DNA of 64,000 bases from Catellatospora tritici. Its GTDB lineage: Bacteria > Actinomycetota > Actinomycetes > Mycobacteriales > Micromonosporaceae. The notes under the pieces were generated by a model. That model did not search any database. It worked only from the letters and a program-made list of their open reading frames with translations, and had not been told where the DNA came from. Of this stretch, positions 8,484-15,315 are shown one piece after another. The position numbers and the translations under genes were made by a program. Numbering within the stretch: position 1 is the first letter of the stretch; the number at the start of each line of letters is the position of its first letter. Location of the stretch: contig NZ_JAHRCY010000011.1 in NCBI RefSeq assembly GCF_019083965.1, forward strand, positions 124,001 to 188,000, in the 5' to 3' direction.

Positions 8484-9107
8484 GTGAAGGACTCGCAAGG
8501 CAATCTGGTACTGGGGCGTACCAGGTGGCGGCGTTTCGCCGCCGTCGTGGTGCCGGCCACCATCGCCGTCTCGGGCCTCATGGCCGGTGTGGCGCAGGGT
8601 GCGGTTCCGGTGACTTTCCACATCTCGGGCCAGACCGCCAAGATCTCGGCCGACCACCTGAGCGCCGACGGCTTCAGCCAGTACGGCGGCGTGCTGGTGG
8701 AGAAGAACGGCACTCCGCACGCGGTCGCCATGTCGGCGATCAAGGACGCGAAGCTGACCAACCTCTGCCAGTCGGTCACCACCCCGCTGCCCTTCGGCAC
8801 GTTCACGCTGTTCATCCGCGCCGGCCGGTCGGCCGGGGCCCCGGTGACCGCGCACAACCTGCTGATCGGCATGGACAGCCTGGCCGGTGACGCCGAGTTC
8901 ACCAACATCAACATTGGTGCCGACGCGTCCGAGCTCACCGCCGGCGGCCCGGCCTCCGGCACCGCGGGCATGTTCGGCCAGGAGGCCGACAAGGCCGAGA
9001 TCGACAACGTCAAGCAGGTCGCCCGCAGCACCCAGGCCGGCACGTTCAACCTGACCGGTCTGTCGCTGACGGTCGAGGCCAACTCGACCGGCTGCTTCCC
9101 CGGCTGA
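8484..9107 (+). CDS. DUF6230 family exported protein
   Basis: A 207-aa protein from GTG 8484 with a strong GAGGAGG site 5 nt upstream. The N-terminus has Arg-rich RTRWRRF, a hydrophobic segment and an AQG-A type signal cleavage region, so it is exported or membrane-tethered. The mature part (VTFHISGQTAKISADHLSADGFSQY...) matches actinobacterial DUF6230 proteins, a family of unknown function with predicted beta structure. It contains two cysteines, one mid-protein and one near the C-terminus (TGCFPG), that could form a disulphide. The next gene, DUF6114, starts 75 bp downstream on the same strand; these two families occur side by side in many sporulating actinobacteria. They probably form one envelope unit. 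Substrate and role are not known. Confidence 0.8.
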   Translation: MKDSQGNLVLGRTRWRRFAAVVVPATIAVSGLMAGVAQGAVPVTFHISGQTAKISADHLSADGFSQYGGVLVEKNGTPHAVAMSAIKDAKLTNLCQSVTTPLPFGTFTLFIRAGRSAGAPVTAHNLLIGMDSLAGDAEFTNINIGADASELTAGGPASGTAGMFGQEADKAEIDNVKQVARSTQAGTFNLTGLSLTVEANSTGCFPG

Positions 9108-9181
9108 CCACTGGCCGAGCCGTTCTGGCCGGGGGCGTGTCATCATGGCCCACCCCCGGCCATCATCCCTTGGAGGCACCC

Positions 9182-10558
9182 GTGAACCCGTGGCAACGGT
9201 TGAACGCCTGGCGGCGCAGCCGGCCGTACTGGGGCGGCATGTTCCTCATCCTGGCCGGCATCGAGATCATGGCCAGTACGAAGATGACCCTCGACGGCGC
9301 CACCATCAGTGTCGGAGTCACCGGCCTGCAGGCCCTGCTGATCCCGTTCATCCTCGTGGTCGCAGGGCTGCTGGCCTGGTTCTCGCCGGCGCAGCGGATG
9401 TTCTACGGCCTGATCGGCGTGTTCGTCGCGATCTACTCCCTGATCGCGATCAACCTGGGTGGCTGGTTCGTCGGCACGATCTTCGGCATCGTCGGCGGCG
9501 GCCTCGTCTTCGCCTGGAATCCCGCGTCGGACAAGGGCGACCGGGCTGAGGGCGACGACGAGCCGAACTCCGACGACGGCGGGCACCACGCCGACGTGAA
9601 CGACCTGCTCGACGGCCCGATGACCGACACCCTGCCGCCGGCGGTCAACCCGCTGCGCGACGGTGTGCCGGCCCAGCGGCAGCCGTACGGGGAGGAGACC
9701 CCCGACACCGACCGCCGCAACGGCCCCCGCCATGCGGCGATGGGCATCGTCGTGGCGACCCTGGCCGCGTCCATGCTCGGTGTGGTCGTGGCGCAGCAGC
9801 CGGCTCGCGCCGCCGAGTGCGGCACGGTCGCGGCCGCCGCCGGACCGGTCCGGACCGTGGTGGGCGGCCTGCTCACCACGATGGGGCAACTGCTCGGGGT
9901 GGCGGCCACTCCGTCGCCGTCGGCGAGCCCCACCCCCTGCCCGACTGATTCGCCCGAGCCGTCCCCGTCGCCGTCGACCGAGGCTCCGGAACCGTCGGCG
10001 TCCCCGTCACCGAAGCCGTCGGCGTCGCCGGAACCCTCCGGCTCGCCGACGGCCAAGCCGTCTCCGGACGAGTCGGAGCCCGCACCCACCTCGCCGACGC
10101 CCACGCCGTCCCCGACGGCCAAGCGACTGCAGGCGGCAAAGGGTCAGCCGCTGGTGGCGGAGCGGGCCTCGCTGCTGACCGGCACCCGCGTCACCATGTA
10201 CAACCTGGTGTTCGACGGGATCGTGCAGTTGCCGACCCAGTCGGGCACGGTCGAGGTGCTGCAGTTCTCCATGAGCCAGTCGGACACCGTGGACTTCAAA
10301 CTCCACGTGTACGGCAAGGGCGGCGCCGACCAGGAGCTGACCACGCCGAAGCTGACGGTCAAGGGCGACACCGTGAAGTTCTACACGAGCAGGTTCCGTG
10401 GGAACCTGCTCGGCCTCATCCCGGTCGACTACAGCCCGACGTCGCTGCCGCCGAACATCCCGCTCCCGCTGGTGTTCTTCACCGACCCGGTGATCGACCT
10501 GGTGTTCGTCGACTCGCCGGTGCTGACGGCACCCGACCTCAAGGTCACCACGCTGTAG
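9182..10558 (+). CDS. DUF6114 family multi-domain membrane protein
   Basis: A 458-aa protein from GTG 9182 with GGAGG 6 nt upstream. Residues 17-32, 48-66, 74-91 and 94-112 are hydrophobic and form a four-helix membrane domain (DUF6114). A charged acidic cytoplasmic stretch follows, then a second hydrophobic segment near residue 190 ending AQQPARA, which looks like an internal signal or anchor. A linker rich in Ser, Pro and Glu (roughly residues 240-320) leads to a predicted extracellular beta domain of about 130 residues. The gene follows its usual partner DUF6230 and ends before a double-hairpin region. The domain order suggests a wall-spanning protein with the C-terminal part outside. Function is unknown. 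Confidence 0.8.
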   Translation: MNPWQRLNAWRRSRPYWGGMFLILAGIEIMASTKMTLDGATISVGVTGLQALLIPFILVVAGLLAWFSPAQRMFYGLIGVFVAIYSLIAINLGGWFVGTIFGIVGGGLVFAWNPASDKGDRAEGDDEPNSDDGGHHADVNDLLDGPMTDTLPPAVNPLRDGVPAQRQPYGEETPDTDRRNGPRHAAMGIVVATLAASMLGVVVAQQPARAAECGTVAAAAGPVRTVVGGLLTTMGQLLGVAATPSPSASPTPCPTDSPEPSPSPSTEAPEPSASPSPKPSASPEPSGSPTAKPSPDESEPAPTSPTPTPSPTAKRLQAAKGQPLVAERASLLTGTRVTMYNLVFDGIVQLPTQSGTVEVLQFSMSQSDTVDFKLHVYGKGGADQELTTPKLTVKGDTVKFYTSRFRGNLLGLIPVDYSPTSLPPNIPLPLVFFTDPVIDLVFVDSPVLTAPDLKVTTL

Positions 10559-10574
10559 CCGAAAGGCCTGTCCG

Positions 10575-10609
10575 AGGGCGCCTTCTCCCCACCGGGGAGG
10601 GGGCGCCCT
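10575..10609 (+). terminator. Terminator after DUF6114 gene
   Basis: An 8-bp outer stem AGGGCGCC/GGCGCCCT encloses an inner CTCCCC/GGGGAG stem and is followed by TTCAAATT. It starts 17 nt after the stop codon. Confidence 0.75.
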
Positions 10610-10615
10610 TTCAAA

Positions 10616-10668
10616 TTGCCGGGCAATCGGTCGTATGCGGGCGCAAGATACGCCCGATTGCCTGGCAA
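10616..10668. repeat. Long near-perfect inverted repeat between convergent genes
   Basis: The arms 10616-10636 and 10648-10668 pair at 19 of 21 positions around an 11-nt loop. Each arm also starts with its own 11-bp palindrome, TTGCC-N-GGCAA. It lies 14 bp beyond the deoD stop and just after the DUF6114 terminator. It may act as the deoD terminator, a cruciform, or a pair of protein-binding sites. Confidence 0.65.
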
Positions 10669-10682
10669 CTCGAACGAGGCCG

Positions 10683-11390
10683 TCAGGCGATGACGGTGTC
10701 CAGGGCGATCTCGACCATCTGCGAGAAGGTCTGCTCACGCTCCTGGGCGGTGGTCGCCTCACCCCGCTTGATGTGGTCGCTGACCGTGAGGATGGTCAGC
10801 GCGCGGGCGTCGTAGCGGGCCGCGATCGTGTACAGCGCCGCCGACTCCATCTCGACCGCCAGCACGCCGTAGTCGGCGAGCGTGTCGTACAGGTCGGGGC
10901 GGTCGGTGTAGAAGGCGTCGGCGGCCAGGATCGGGCCGACCCGCATCGTGATGCCGCGCCGCTCGGCCACCTCCACCGCCGTGCGTAGCAGGCCGAAGTC
11001 GGCCACCGGGGCGTAGTCGATCAGGCCGTCGAAACGCATCCGGTTCATGTTGGAGTCGGTGCTGGACCCGATCGCGGCCACCACGTCGCGCAGGTTCAGC
11101 GACTCGGCCAGGGCTCCGCACGAGCCCACCCGGATCAGCGTCTTCACGCCGTAGTCGTTGATCAGCTCGTGGGCGTAGATCGAGGCCGAGGGCATGCCCA
11201 TGCCGGAACCCTGCACCGACACCCGCACCCCCTGGTACGTGCCGGTGAAGCCGAACATGTTGCGCACCGTCGAGTAGCAGTTCGCGTTCTCGAGGTAGTT
11301 GTCCGCGATCCATTTGGCCCGCAGCGGGTCGCCGGGCATGAGAACCCGCTCCGCGATCTCACCGGGCTTGGCGCCGATATGCGTACTCAT
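10683..11390 (-). CDS. deoD: Purine-nucleoside phosphorylase, DeoD (hexameric) type
   Basis: This 235-aa protein cleaves purine ribo- or deoxyribonucleosides with phosphate to the base and (deoxy)ribose-1-phosphate, in cytoplasmic purine salvage. Its length and sequence match the bacterial DeoD family. The N-terminal MSTHIGAKPGEIAERVLMPGDPLRAK contains the PGDPLRAK phosphate-binding loop; GSGMGMPSASIYAHEL and RVGSCGAL follow; the nucleoside-binding AVEMESAALY and the catalytic-Asp region TVSDHI are present. The start ATG at 11390 has a purine-rich site upstream. It stands alone, facing away from tRNA-Ser(CGA), whose terminator lies just upstream. Identification is firm; substrate preference among purines cannot be read from the sequence. 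Confidence 0.96.
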   Translation of the reverse strand: MSTHIGAKPGEIAERVLMPGDPLRAKWIADNYLENANCYSTVRNMFGFTGTYQGVRVSVQGSGMGMPSASIYAHELINDYGVKTLIRVGSCGALAESLNLRDVVAAIGSSTDSNMNRMRFDGLIDYAPVADFGLLRTAVEVAERRGITMRVGPILAADAFYTDRPDLYDTLADYGVLAVEMESAALYTIAARYDARALTILTVSDHIKRGEATTAQEREQTFSQMVEIALDTVIA

Positions 11391-11412
11391 GGGCTGATCT
11401 TCCCATGCAGCA

Positions 11413-11453
11413 GAAAACGCCCGCCGGTTCCTCGGTGGAAACCAACGGGCGTT
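11413..11453 (-). terminator. Terminator of tRNA-Ser(CGA)
   Basis: On the minus strand the arms AACGCCCG/CGGGCGTT flank a loop with a secondary CCGGTT/AACC pairing and run into TTTTC, a proper U-tract. It begins 8 nt past the tRNA 3' end. Confidence 0.75.
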
Positions 11454-11460
11454 CTCGTGG

Positions 11461-11547
11461 CGGTGGCGGCGGGATTTGAACCCGCGGAGGGGTTACCCCC
11501 TCACACGCTTTCGAGGCGTGCTCCTTAGGCCACTCGGACACACCACC
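11461..11547 (-). tRNA. tRNA-Ser (anticodon CGA)
   Basis: An 87-nt class II tRNA on the minus strand. The acceptor stem is GGTGGTG/CGCCACC (one G-U pair) with discriminator G. The anticodon CGA lies at 11511-11513, followed by a long variable arm and T-loop GGGTTCAAATCCC. It reads UCG codons, which are frequent in this GC-rich genome. Confidence 0.95.
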
Positions 11548-11569
11548 GCCGCAGACAATACACGATGTC

Positions 11570-12112
11570 TCAGCAGGCGCCGAAACCGGTATTGAACAGC
11601 TGTCGCAGCGAGTCGCCGTAGCCCGCGATCGCCTTCTGGACGGAGGTGCCGTCGTGCAGGAACAGGTAGCCGCGGTCGCCCTGGGTGACCAGCAGGCCGT
11701 CGAACTGGTAGCTGCCGGTCGGGGCCGTCAGCTCCTGGGCCTGCGGGTACGCGGCCCGGACCGCGGTGACACTGCTGCCGGTGTGCACGCCCTCGGGCGT
11801 ACGCAGCGGGTTGTCGAACCAGACCAGGGTCAGCCGGTCGTCCGGACCGAACACCAGGCTGCCCTCGGGCATGCCGGTGGCCTGGGCGCTGCAGCCCGCG
11901 CGGGACTTGTCCAGCCGCTGGTCCAGGTCGCCGCGGGTGGCGCCGAAGCGAAGGCCGCGCACCCCCTGCAGATCGACGATGTCGGGGCCCTGGGCCACGG
12001 AGGCGACCACGGCGTCGCGCTGAGGGGCGGTGTGGGTCGCGTTGGTGGCCTGGGCGGCGCAGGCGGCGCCACCCAGCATCATGACGGTCGCGAGAGCGAA
12101 TGATCCGCGCAT
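11570..12112 (-). CDS. Small exported protein of unknown function
   Basis: A 180-aa protein read from ATG 12112, which has AAGGGGA upstream; a longer frame to 12244 would place the signal peptide internally. Residues 1-20 form a signal peptide (MRGSFALATVMMLGGAACAAQA). LGGAAC is a weak lipobox, so a lipoprotein is possible but not certain. The mature part reads DLQGVRGLRFGATRGDLDQRL...CSAQATGMPEGSLVFGPDDRLTLVWF, then TPEGVHTGSSVTAVRAAYP. This pattern, a GxRFGxTRxxL unit plus GSSVxxVRxxYP, recurs in actinobacterial exported proteins of unknown role. Two cysteines (SRAGCSA and the C-terminal GAC) may pair. It lies alone between a tRNA gene and a gene-free region. Confidence 0.6.
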   Translation of the reverse strand: MRGSFALATVMMLGGAACAAQATNATHTAPQRDAVVASVAQGPDIVDLQGVRGLRFGATRGDLDQRLDKSRAGCSAQATGMPEGSLVFGPDDRLTLVWFDNPLRTPEGVHTGSSVTAVRAAYPQAQELTAPTGSYQFDGLLVTQGDRGYLFLHDGTSVQKAIAGYGDSLRQLFNTGFGAC

Positions 12113-12503
12113 GGCTGTCCCCTTACCAAAAACTACGGCCTGTGAAGTGACTCTCACCGGGGGTGAGGTCGTGTCGGCAATCCTACGACTACCTTGCGTG
12201 ACCGCAACCTCACCGTGAGGTTTTCTCGGAGGTGACTCGCTCATATTTATCCAGTTTAGGGCTGTTTTATGCCGCTGAAACCGGTTGAAACACGGTCAGG
12301 TGAGCAGGAAGCGGCCGTCGGAAAAAACCTGGAACTTTCCCAGTACTCGGTCCATGCGGCCCGCTGCGAGCCCGCAGGTGTGGCGAGGCGAAACTGCAGG
12401 AAAGGGGCCCAGGATTCGTGCTGTTTCCCCGAAATCGCGCCCTCCAACCGCGGGGCGGCGCGGTGCGGCGCGGGGAGGGGTGGATGCGGGAGGGGAAGGG
12501 TGG
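12113..12503. other. 391-bp gene-free region with a GTTTC/GAAAC-type hairpin
   Basis: No credible gene is present. The AT-rich part at 12240-12275 (TATTTATCC...GTTTTATG) probably contains a promoter for the small exported protein on the minus strand. An imperfect hairpin near 12420-12438 (GCTGTTTC-ccc-GAAA...GC) belongs to the intergenic hairpin family seen better at 23811, 42813 and 61803. Two short frames here lack coding character. Confidence 0.4.
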
Positions 12504-12680
12504 TCAGGGGCCGGTGACGACCTGGCCGGCGTGGGACTGGCAGGTGCAGGTGATCCAGAGGGCGCGGGTGGTGGTCCCGGTCGGGGTGCTGATGAGGCGG
12601 TGCTCCACCCGCTTGCCCGCGCCGTAGCAGTCCAGGCAGACGAAGGGCGGCGGCGCCGCGTCGCGCTCCTGCTCGCTCAT
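12504..12680 (-). CDS. 58-aa CxxCxGxG zinc-finger-like protein
   Basis: Read from ATG 12680 (MSEQERDAAPPP...). A GTG at 12689 would add three residues; neither start has a strong ribosome site. The core CLDCYGAGKRVEHRLIS has one CxxCxGxG motif like those of DnaJ zinc centres, and CTC near the end supplies the other two cysteines. A single four-cysteine metal site is therefore likely. There is no signal peptide or membrane segment. Small proteins of this type are seen in actinobacteria without an assigned function. It is on the same strand as the acyltransferase/oxidase pair, 106 bp downstream of it, so co-transcription is possible. Confidence 0.6.
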   Translation of the reverse strand: MSEQERDAAPPPFVCLDCYGAGKRVEHRLISTPTGTTTRALWITCTCQSHAGQVVTGP

Positions 12681-12786
12681 GACGCCCACGCTAGGTGTCG
12701 CCCGCAGACGAGTCGAGCCCTGGTCCGTGGGGCGAGGCTTGAGCCGGCGGAGGATACGAGGGTGTCCGGTGCCACCGCTGCCGTGC

Positions 12787-13377
12787 TTATCTGACCGGTT
12801 CGAGAATCGAGAAGTCGACGAAATGCTTACGGACGTGGGCCGTCCGAGCCGCCGAGTCGGCCATGGTGCCGACCATCACCCGGTAGTCGGCCACGCCCCG
12901 CTCGCTGATCCCGAAGGACACCCCCTCGACCGGCCGCGCCGCGAAGGCAAGGGCGAAGTGCCGTACCGCGGCGGGCCGGCAGTAGGCGTAGTAGCGCCGC
13001 ACCGGGGTATGCCGTGGCATCCACACGGCGAAGCCGTGGACGACGGCGGCGCCGTACAGCCGCCCGCCGCCCTCCGCCGCGAACCGGGTCACCTCGCAGA
13101 CCTCCGGCGCCCCGTCGTCGGCCGCCGGCAGCACCCCGAGATCACGCATCTCCAGGCGCGGCGCAGTGGCCGGGGTGAGGCGGACGGTGGCGGTGAGGCG
13201 GCCGCCGGCGAGCAGTCCGAAGACGAAGCTGTGCCGGTCGATCTCCTCCTCGTGCTCGAGCACCTCCAGCGGCAGGTCCAGCCGACTCGCGTAGACCCGC
13301 CGCCGCAGGGCGACCACCTCCCGCCACAGCTCGGAATCGCCGTCCGGGGCGACCCGCAGGCACCGCAGACTCGTCAC
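12787..13377 (-). CDS. LuxI/FeeM-like N-acyltransferase (GNAT superfamily)
   Basis: A 196-aa protein starting at GTG 13377; its GTGA start overlaps the stop of the upstream diiron oxidase, so translation is coupled. Residues that define autoinducer-synthase folds appear in order: LRRRVYAS (R27, Y29), an acidic EHEEEID stretch (D47), ATVRLTP (R66), and EVTRFA (E95, R98), equivalent to the E-x-x-R pair of LuxI. The homoserine-lactone specificity residues cannot be assigned. FeeM-type N-acyl amino acid synthases and exosortase-linked PEP-CTERM acyltransferases share this pattern, so the acyl donor is probably acyl-ACP or acyl-CoA and the acceptor an amine. No LuxR partner lies nearby. The fold call is fair; substrate is unknown. 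Confidence 0.6.
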   Translation of the reverse strand: MTSLRCLRVAPDGDSELWREVVALRRRVYASRLDLPLEVLEHEEEIDRHSFVFGLLAGGRLTATVRLTPATAPRLEMRDLGVLPAADDGAPEVCEVTRFAAEGGGRLYGAAVVHGFAVWMPRHTPVRRYYAYCRPAAVRHFALAFAARPVEGVSFGISERGVADYRVMVGTMADSAARTAHVRKHFVDFSILEPVR

Positions 13378-14054
13378 CGCGCCGCGACCGCCCGGGCGGC
13401 CCAGGCGTGGTAACTCTCGTCCAGCAGCTGCCCGGTGAGCCACAGGGAGGTCCTGGCCACCTGCAGCACCTCGGCCTGCTCCTGGTCGGTGACGGCCCAC
13501 CGCTCGATCTGCTCGACCACCTCGCCGGCGTGCTTGGCGTCGATCTCGGCGTGCGCGACGAAGAAGGACATCTCACGGTCGCCGAGGCCGAGGTCGGTGC
13601 GCATCGCGCCGAGCAGCGCGGTGATGTGCGGGTAGACCGACTCCGCCCAGTACGAGTAGCCGAGTCGGGCGGTGGCGCCCTTCATCAGCGCCACCGAGTA
13701 CAGGTAGCCGATCAGTGCGGTGGTGGCGCGCAGCGGCGGGGCCTCCAGGGCGCCCTCCAGCAGGCCCGTCGCCCGCAGGTCGTGCTCGATCATCTTCTCG
13801 TGGCCGAGCTCCTCCTCGGCGTGCTCGAAGCAGTAGCGCAGCAGGCCCATCTTCGCGGGTGGCACCCGCCAGGCTGCGAAGGACTGGTTGATCGGGTTGT
13901 GCTGGGTGTAGTGCCACAGCTGGGCCATGACGGTCCGGTAGAGCTCCCGGTCCAGGCCGTGCTCGGTCAGGTGGCGCCAGAAGGGGCCGGCGTGGATCTC
14001 CTGCCATCCCCGGGCGGTCTCGTCCTCGAGCAGCGTGACGAACGGCGAAGTCAT
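13374..14054 (-). CDS. Heme-oxygenase-like diiron oxidase (HDO) family protein
   Basis: A 226-aa all-helical protein, ATG 14054, with GAGGAAG upstream. Residues fitting the HDO metal site are E81-x3-H85 (HAEEELGHEKMIEH), E138 (WAESVYPH), and H168/D172/H175 (HAEIDAKH). This is the arrangement of the iron-containing redox enzymes related to UndA, SznF and BesC, which use O2 to cleave or oxidise fatty acids or amino acids; PqqC/TenA relatives share the fold but not all of these ligands. The gene overlaps the LuxI/FeeM-like acyltransferase by 4 bp, so both act in one pathway, perhaps making or modifying an N-acyl amino acid. Substrate and product are inference. Confidence 0.7.
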   Translation of the reverse strand: MTSPFVTLLEDETARGWQEIHAGPFWRHLTEHGLDRELYRTVMAQLWHYTQHNPINQSFAAWRVPPAKMGLLRYCFEHAEEELGHEKMIEHDLRATGLLEGALEAPPLRATTALIGYLYSVALMKGATARLGYSYWAESVYPHITALLGAMRTDLGLGDREMSFFVAHAEIDAKHAGEVVEQIERWAVTDQEQAEVLQVARTSLWLTGQLLDESYHAWAARAVAAR

Positions 14055-14260
14055 CTCTTCCTCCAGAAGTCTCTCAACGGGCGCTCAACGTCCACCATGG
14101 ACTGGGCACGTTGGACTCCCCTCAGTTCTCACGGCACACGAGTGGAGCTGACTGACCTCCGACAAATCGTTCCGGATCGGCGCTGAACGCGGCTACTTCA
14201 CACATGCTCAGCTGAACCGTTCCGGTCGCTCTCAGCCGGGGCTCGCGGCCGGCTGCTGCC

Positions 14261-14603
14261 CGGATTGAGCAGCAGACCAATACCGCCACGGACAAGACGA
14301 AGTCGCGGGCGGGCCGCCGCCGCGTCGGTCTGCCCACCGAACTGGTCGAGCCGCTGCGGGCCCATCGGGAGGCGCAGGACAAGGAACGGGTGACGGCGTG
14401 CCGGCTCTGGAACGAGGAAGGCTGGGTGTTCGCCACCCCCCGCCGGTAGGCCGCTCAGCCCCAACCAGGTCGGCGGGGTGATCTGGAAGCGGACGAAGAA
14501 GCAGAAGAAGCGCAAGAAGGCAGGCGCGGGCGGCGACGAGAGCGGTGCTCCGGCCCTGGTCCAGGGCCGACCGAGACCGAAACTGAGGCCAGAGACGAGC
14601 TGA
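14261..14603 (+). pseudogene. Frameshifted tyrosine recombinase (phage/ICE integrase) remnant
   Basis: Frame 1 (14261-14449) translates to KTKSRAGRRRVGLPTELVEPL...WNEEGWVFATPRR then stops. The next frame, from 14445, continues GRPLSPNQVGGVIWKR to a stop at 14601. Together they match the segment of actinobacterial site-specific integrases that precedes the catalytic HxxR and Tyr (P-K-T-x-x-S-x-R-x-V-x-LP...GxxFATxxGxPLSPNQ). A frameshift lies near 14444, and the catalytic His/Arg/Tyr boxes are replaced by a Lys-rich tail. No intact N-terminal half is found upstream. It is a dead fragment of an integrated element, close to tRNA-Ser(GGA), a typical target class. No attachment-site repeat was recognised. 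Confidence 0.75.
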
Positions 14604-14635
14604 GGGCCAGCCCTTGACCAGGGCTGGCCCTCAGC
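14599..14635 (-). terminator. Terminator of tRNA-Ser(GGA)
   Basis: A perfect 16-bp stem (GCTGAGGGCCAGCCCT and complement) closes a 5-nt loop 18 nt beyond the tRNA 3' end on the minus strand. It overlaps the stop codon of the integrase remnant by chance or through the element's insertion. Confidence 0.75.
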
Positions 14636-14652
14636 TGTTGCTGCGCAGAGAG

Positions 14653-14737
14653 CGGAGGATACGAGATTCGAACTCGTGAGGGTTTTATCCCAACACGCTT
14701 TCCAAGCGTGCGCCCTAGGCCTCTAGGCGAATCCTCC
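14653..14737 (-). tRNA. tRNA-Ser (anticodon GGA)
   Basis: An 85-nt class II tRNA. The acceptor stem is GGAGGAT/ATCCTCC with discriminator G, the anticodon loop is CTTGGAAAG with GGA, a long variable arm follows, and the T-arm is GAGTTCGAATCTC. It lies 60 bp from the divergent SRP RNA gene. Confidence 0.95.
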
Positions 14738-14797
14738 GTGGAGAAGGATACATACCGGGGTGGCGGCGCGCACGACCGACCCAGCGGGTAGCATGAC

Positions 14798-14886
14798 AGA
14801 GCCCCCGTGCGGCGGCACCCTGTGAACCTCCCCAGGGCCGGAAGGCAGCAAGGATAAGCAGGCAATACCGGGTGCACGGGGGCCCT
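14798..14886 (+). ncRNA. ffs: Signal recognition particle RNA (4.5S type)
   Basis: The conserved domain IV core is present: CCCAGGGCCGGAAGGCAGCA with the GGAA tetraloop, and AGCAGGC on the far side. The terminal helix pairs GCCCCCGTGC (14801-14810) with GCACGGGGGC (14874-14883). The RNA binds Ffh and directs ribosomes making membrane and exported proteins to FtsY and the translocon. It has the short bacterial form without an Alu domain. Exact ends are estimated from the helix. Confidence 0.92.
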
Positions 14887-14977
14887 TCCATGTCCGGGCC
14901 CGGTCGCGGCCGACAGCGTCGGCGGTGCGGTCTAGGCTGTCGGAGTCGGCAGTGGCGGCGATCCAGAGGAGCACAGC

Positions 14978-15304
14978 ATGCGCCCGGGTGGTGGACGACA
15001 GCAGCCCAACATGAAGCAGCTGATGGGTCTGCAGCGGCAGCTTCAGCAGGCACAGGCGGCGCTGGCCGAGGCCGAGGTCACCGGCACCGCGGGTGGCGGC
15101 CTGGTCACTGTCACCGCCAGCGGCACCGGCGAGTTCCGCCGCGTCTCGATCGACCCGAAGGCCGTCGACCCCGACGACGTCGAGACGCTCGAGGACCTGG
15201 TCCTCGCGGCGATCACGAACGCCGCCGACGAGGTCCGCAAGATCACCGAGCAGAAGATGGGTCCGCTCTCCGCCGGTCTCGGCGGCATGGGCCTTCCCTT
15301 CTAG
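14978..15304 (+). CDS. Nucleoid-associated protein, YbaB/EbfC family
   Basis: A 108-aa protein from ATG 14978 with GAGGAG 6 nt upstream. The family forms tweezer-like dimers that bind DNA. The N-terminal half has the amphipathic helix MKQLMGLQRQLQQAQAALAEAEV. The core has GGGLVTVTASGTGEFRRVSIDP and the second helix LEDLVLAAITNAADEVRK, followed by a Gly-rich tail GPLSAGLGGMGLPF. Its place right before recR is nearly universal among bacteria. In many genomes dnaX comes just before; here dnaX lies 8 kb away on the other strand. It is probably co-transcribed with recR, which starts 11 bp downstream. Confidence 0.93.
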   Translation: MRPGGGRQQPNMKQLMGLQRQLQQAQAALAEAEVTGTAGGGLVTVTASGTGEFRRVSIDPKAVDPDDVETLEDLVLAAITNAADEVRKITEQKMGPLSAGLGGMGLPF

Positions 15305-15315
15305 GCCCGGCCACC

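Noticed and set aside
14055..14260. Possible N-terminal part of the integrase upstream of the remnant
   Set aside because: No frame here continues the integrase sequence; the region more likely contains the promoter of the diiron oxidase gene.
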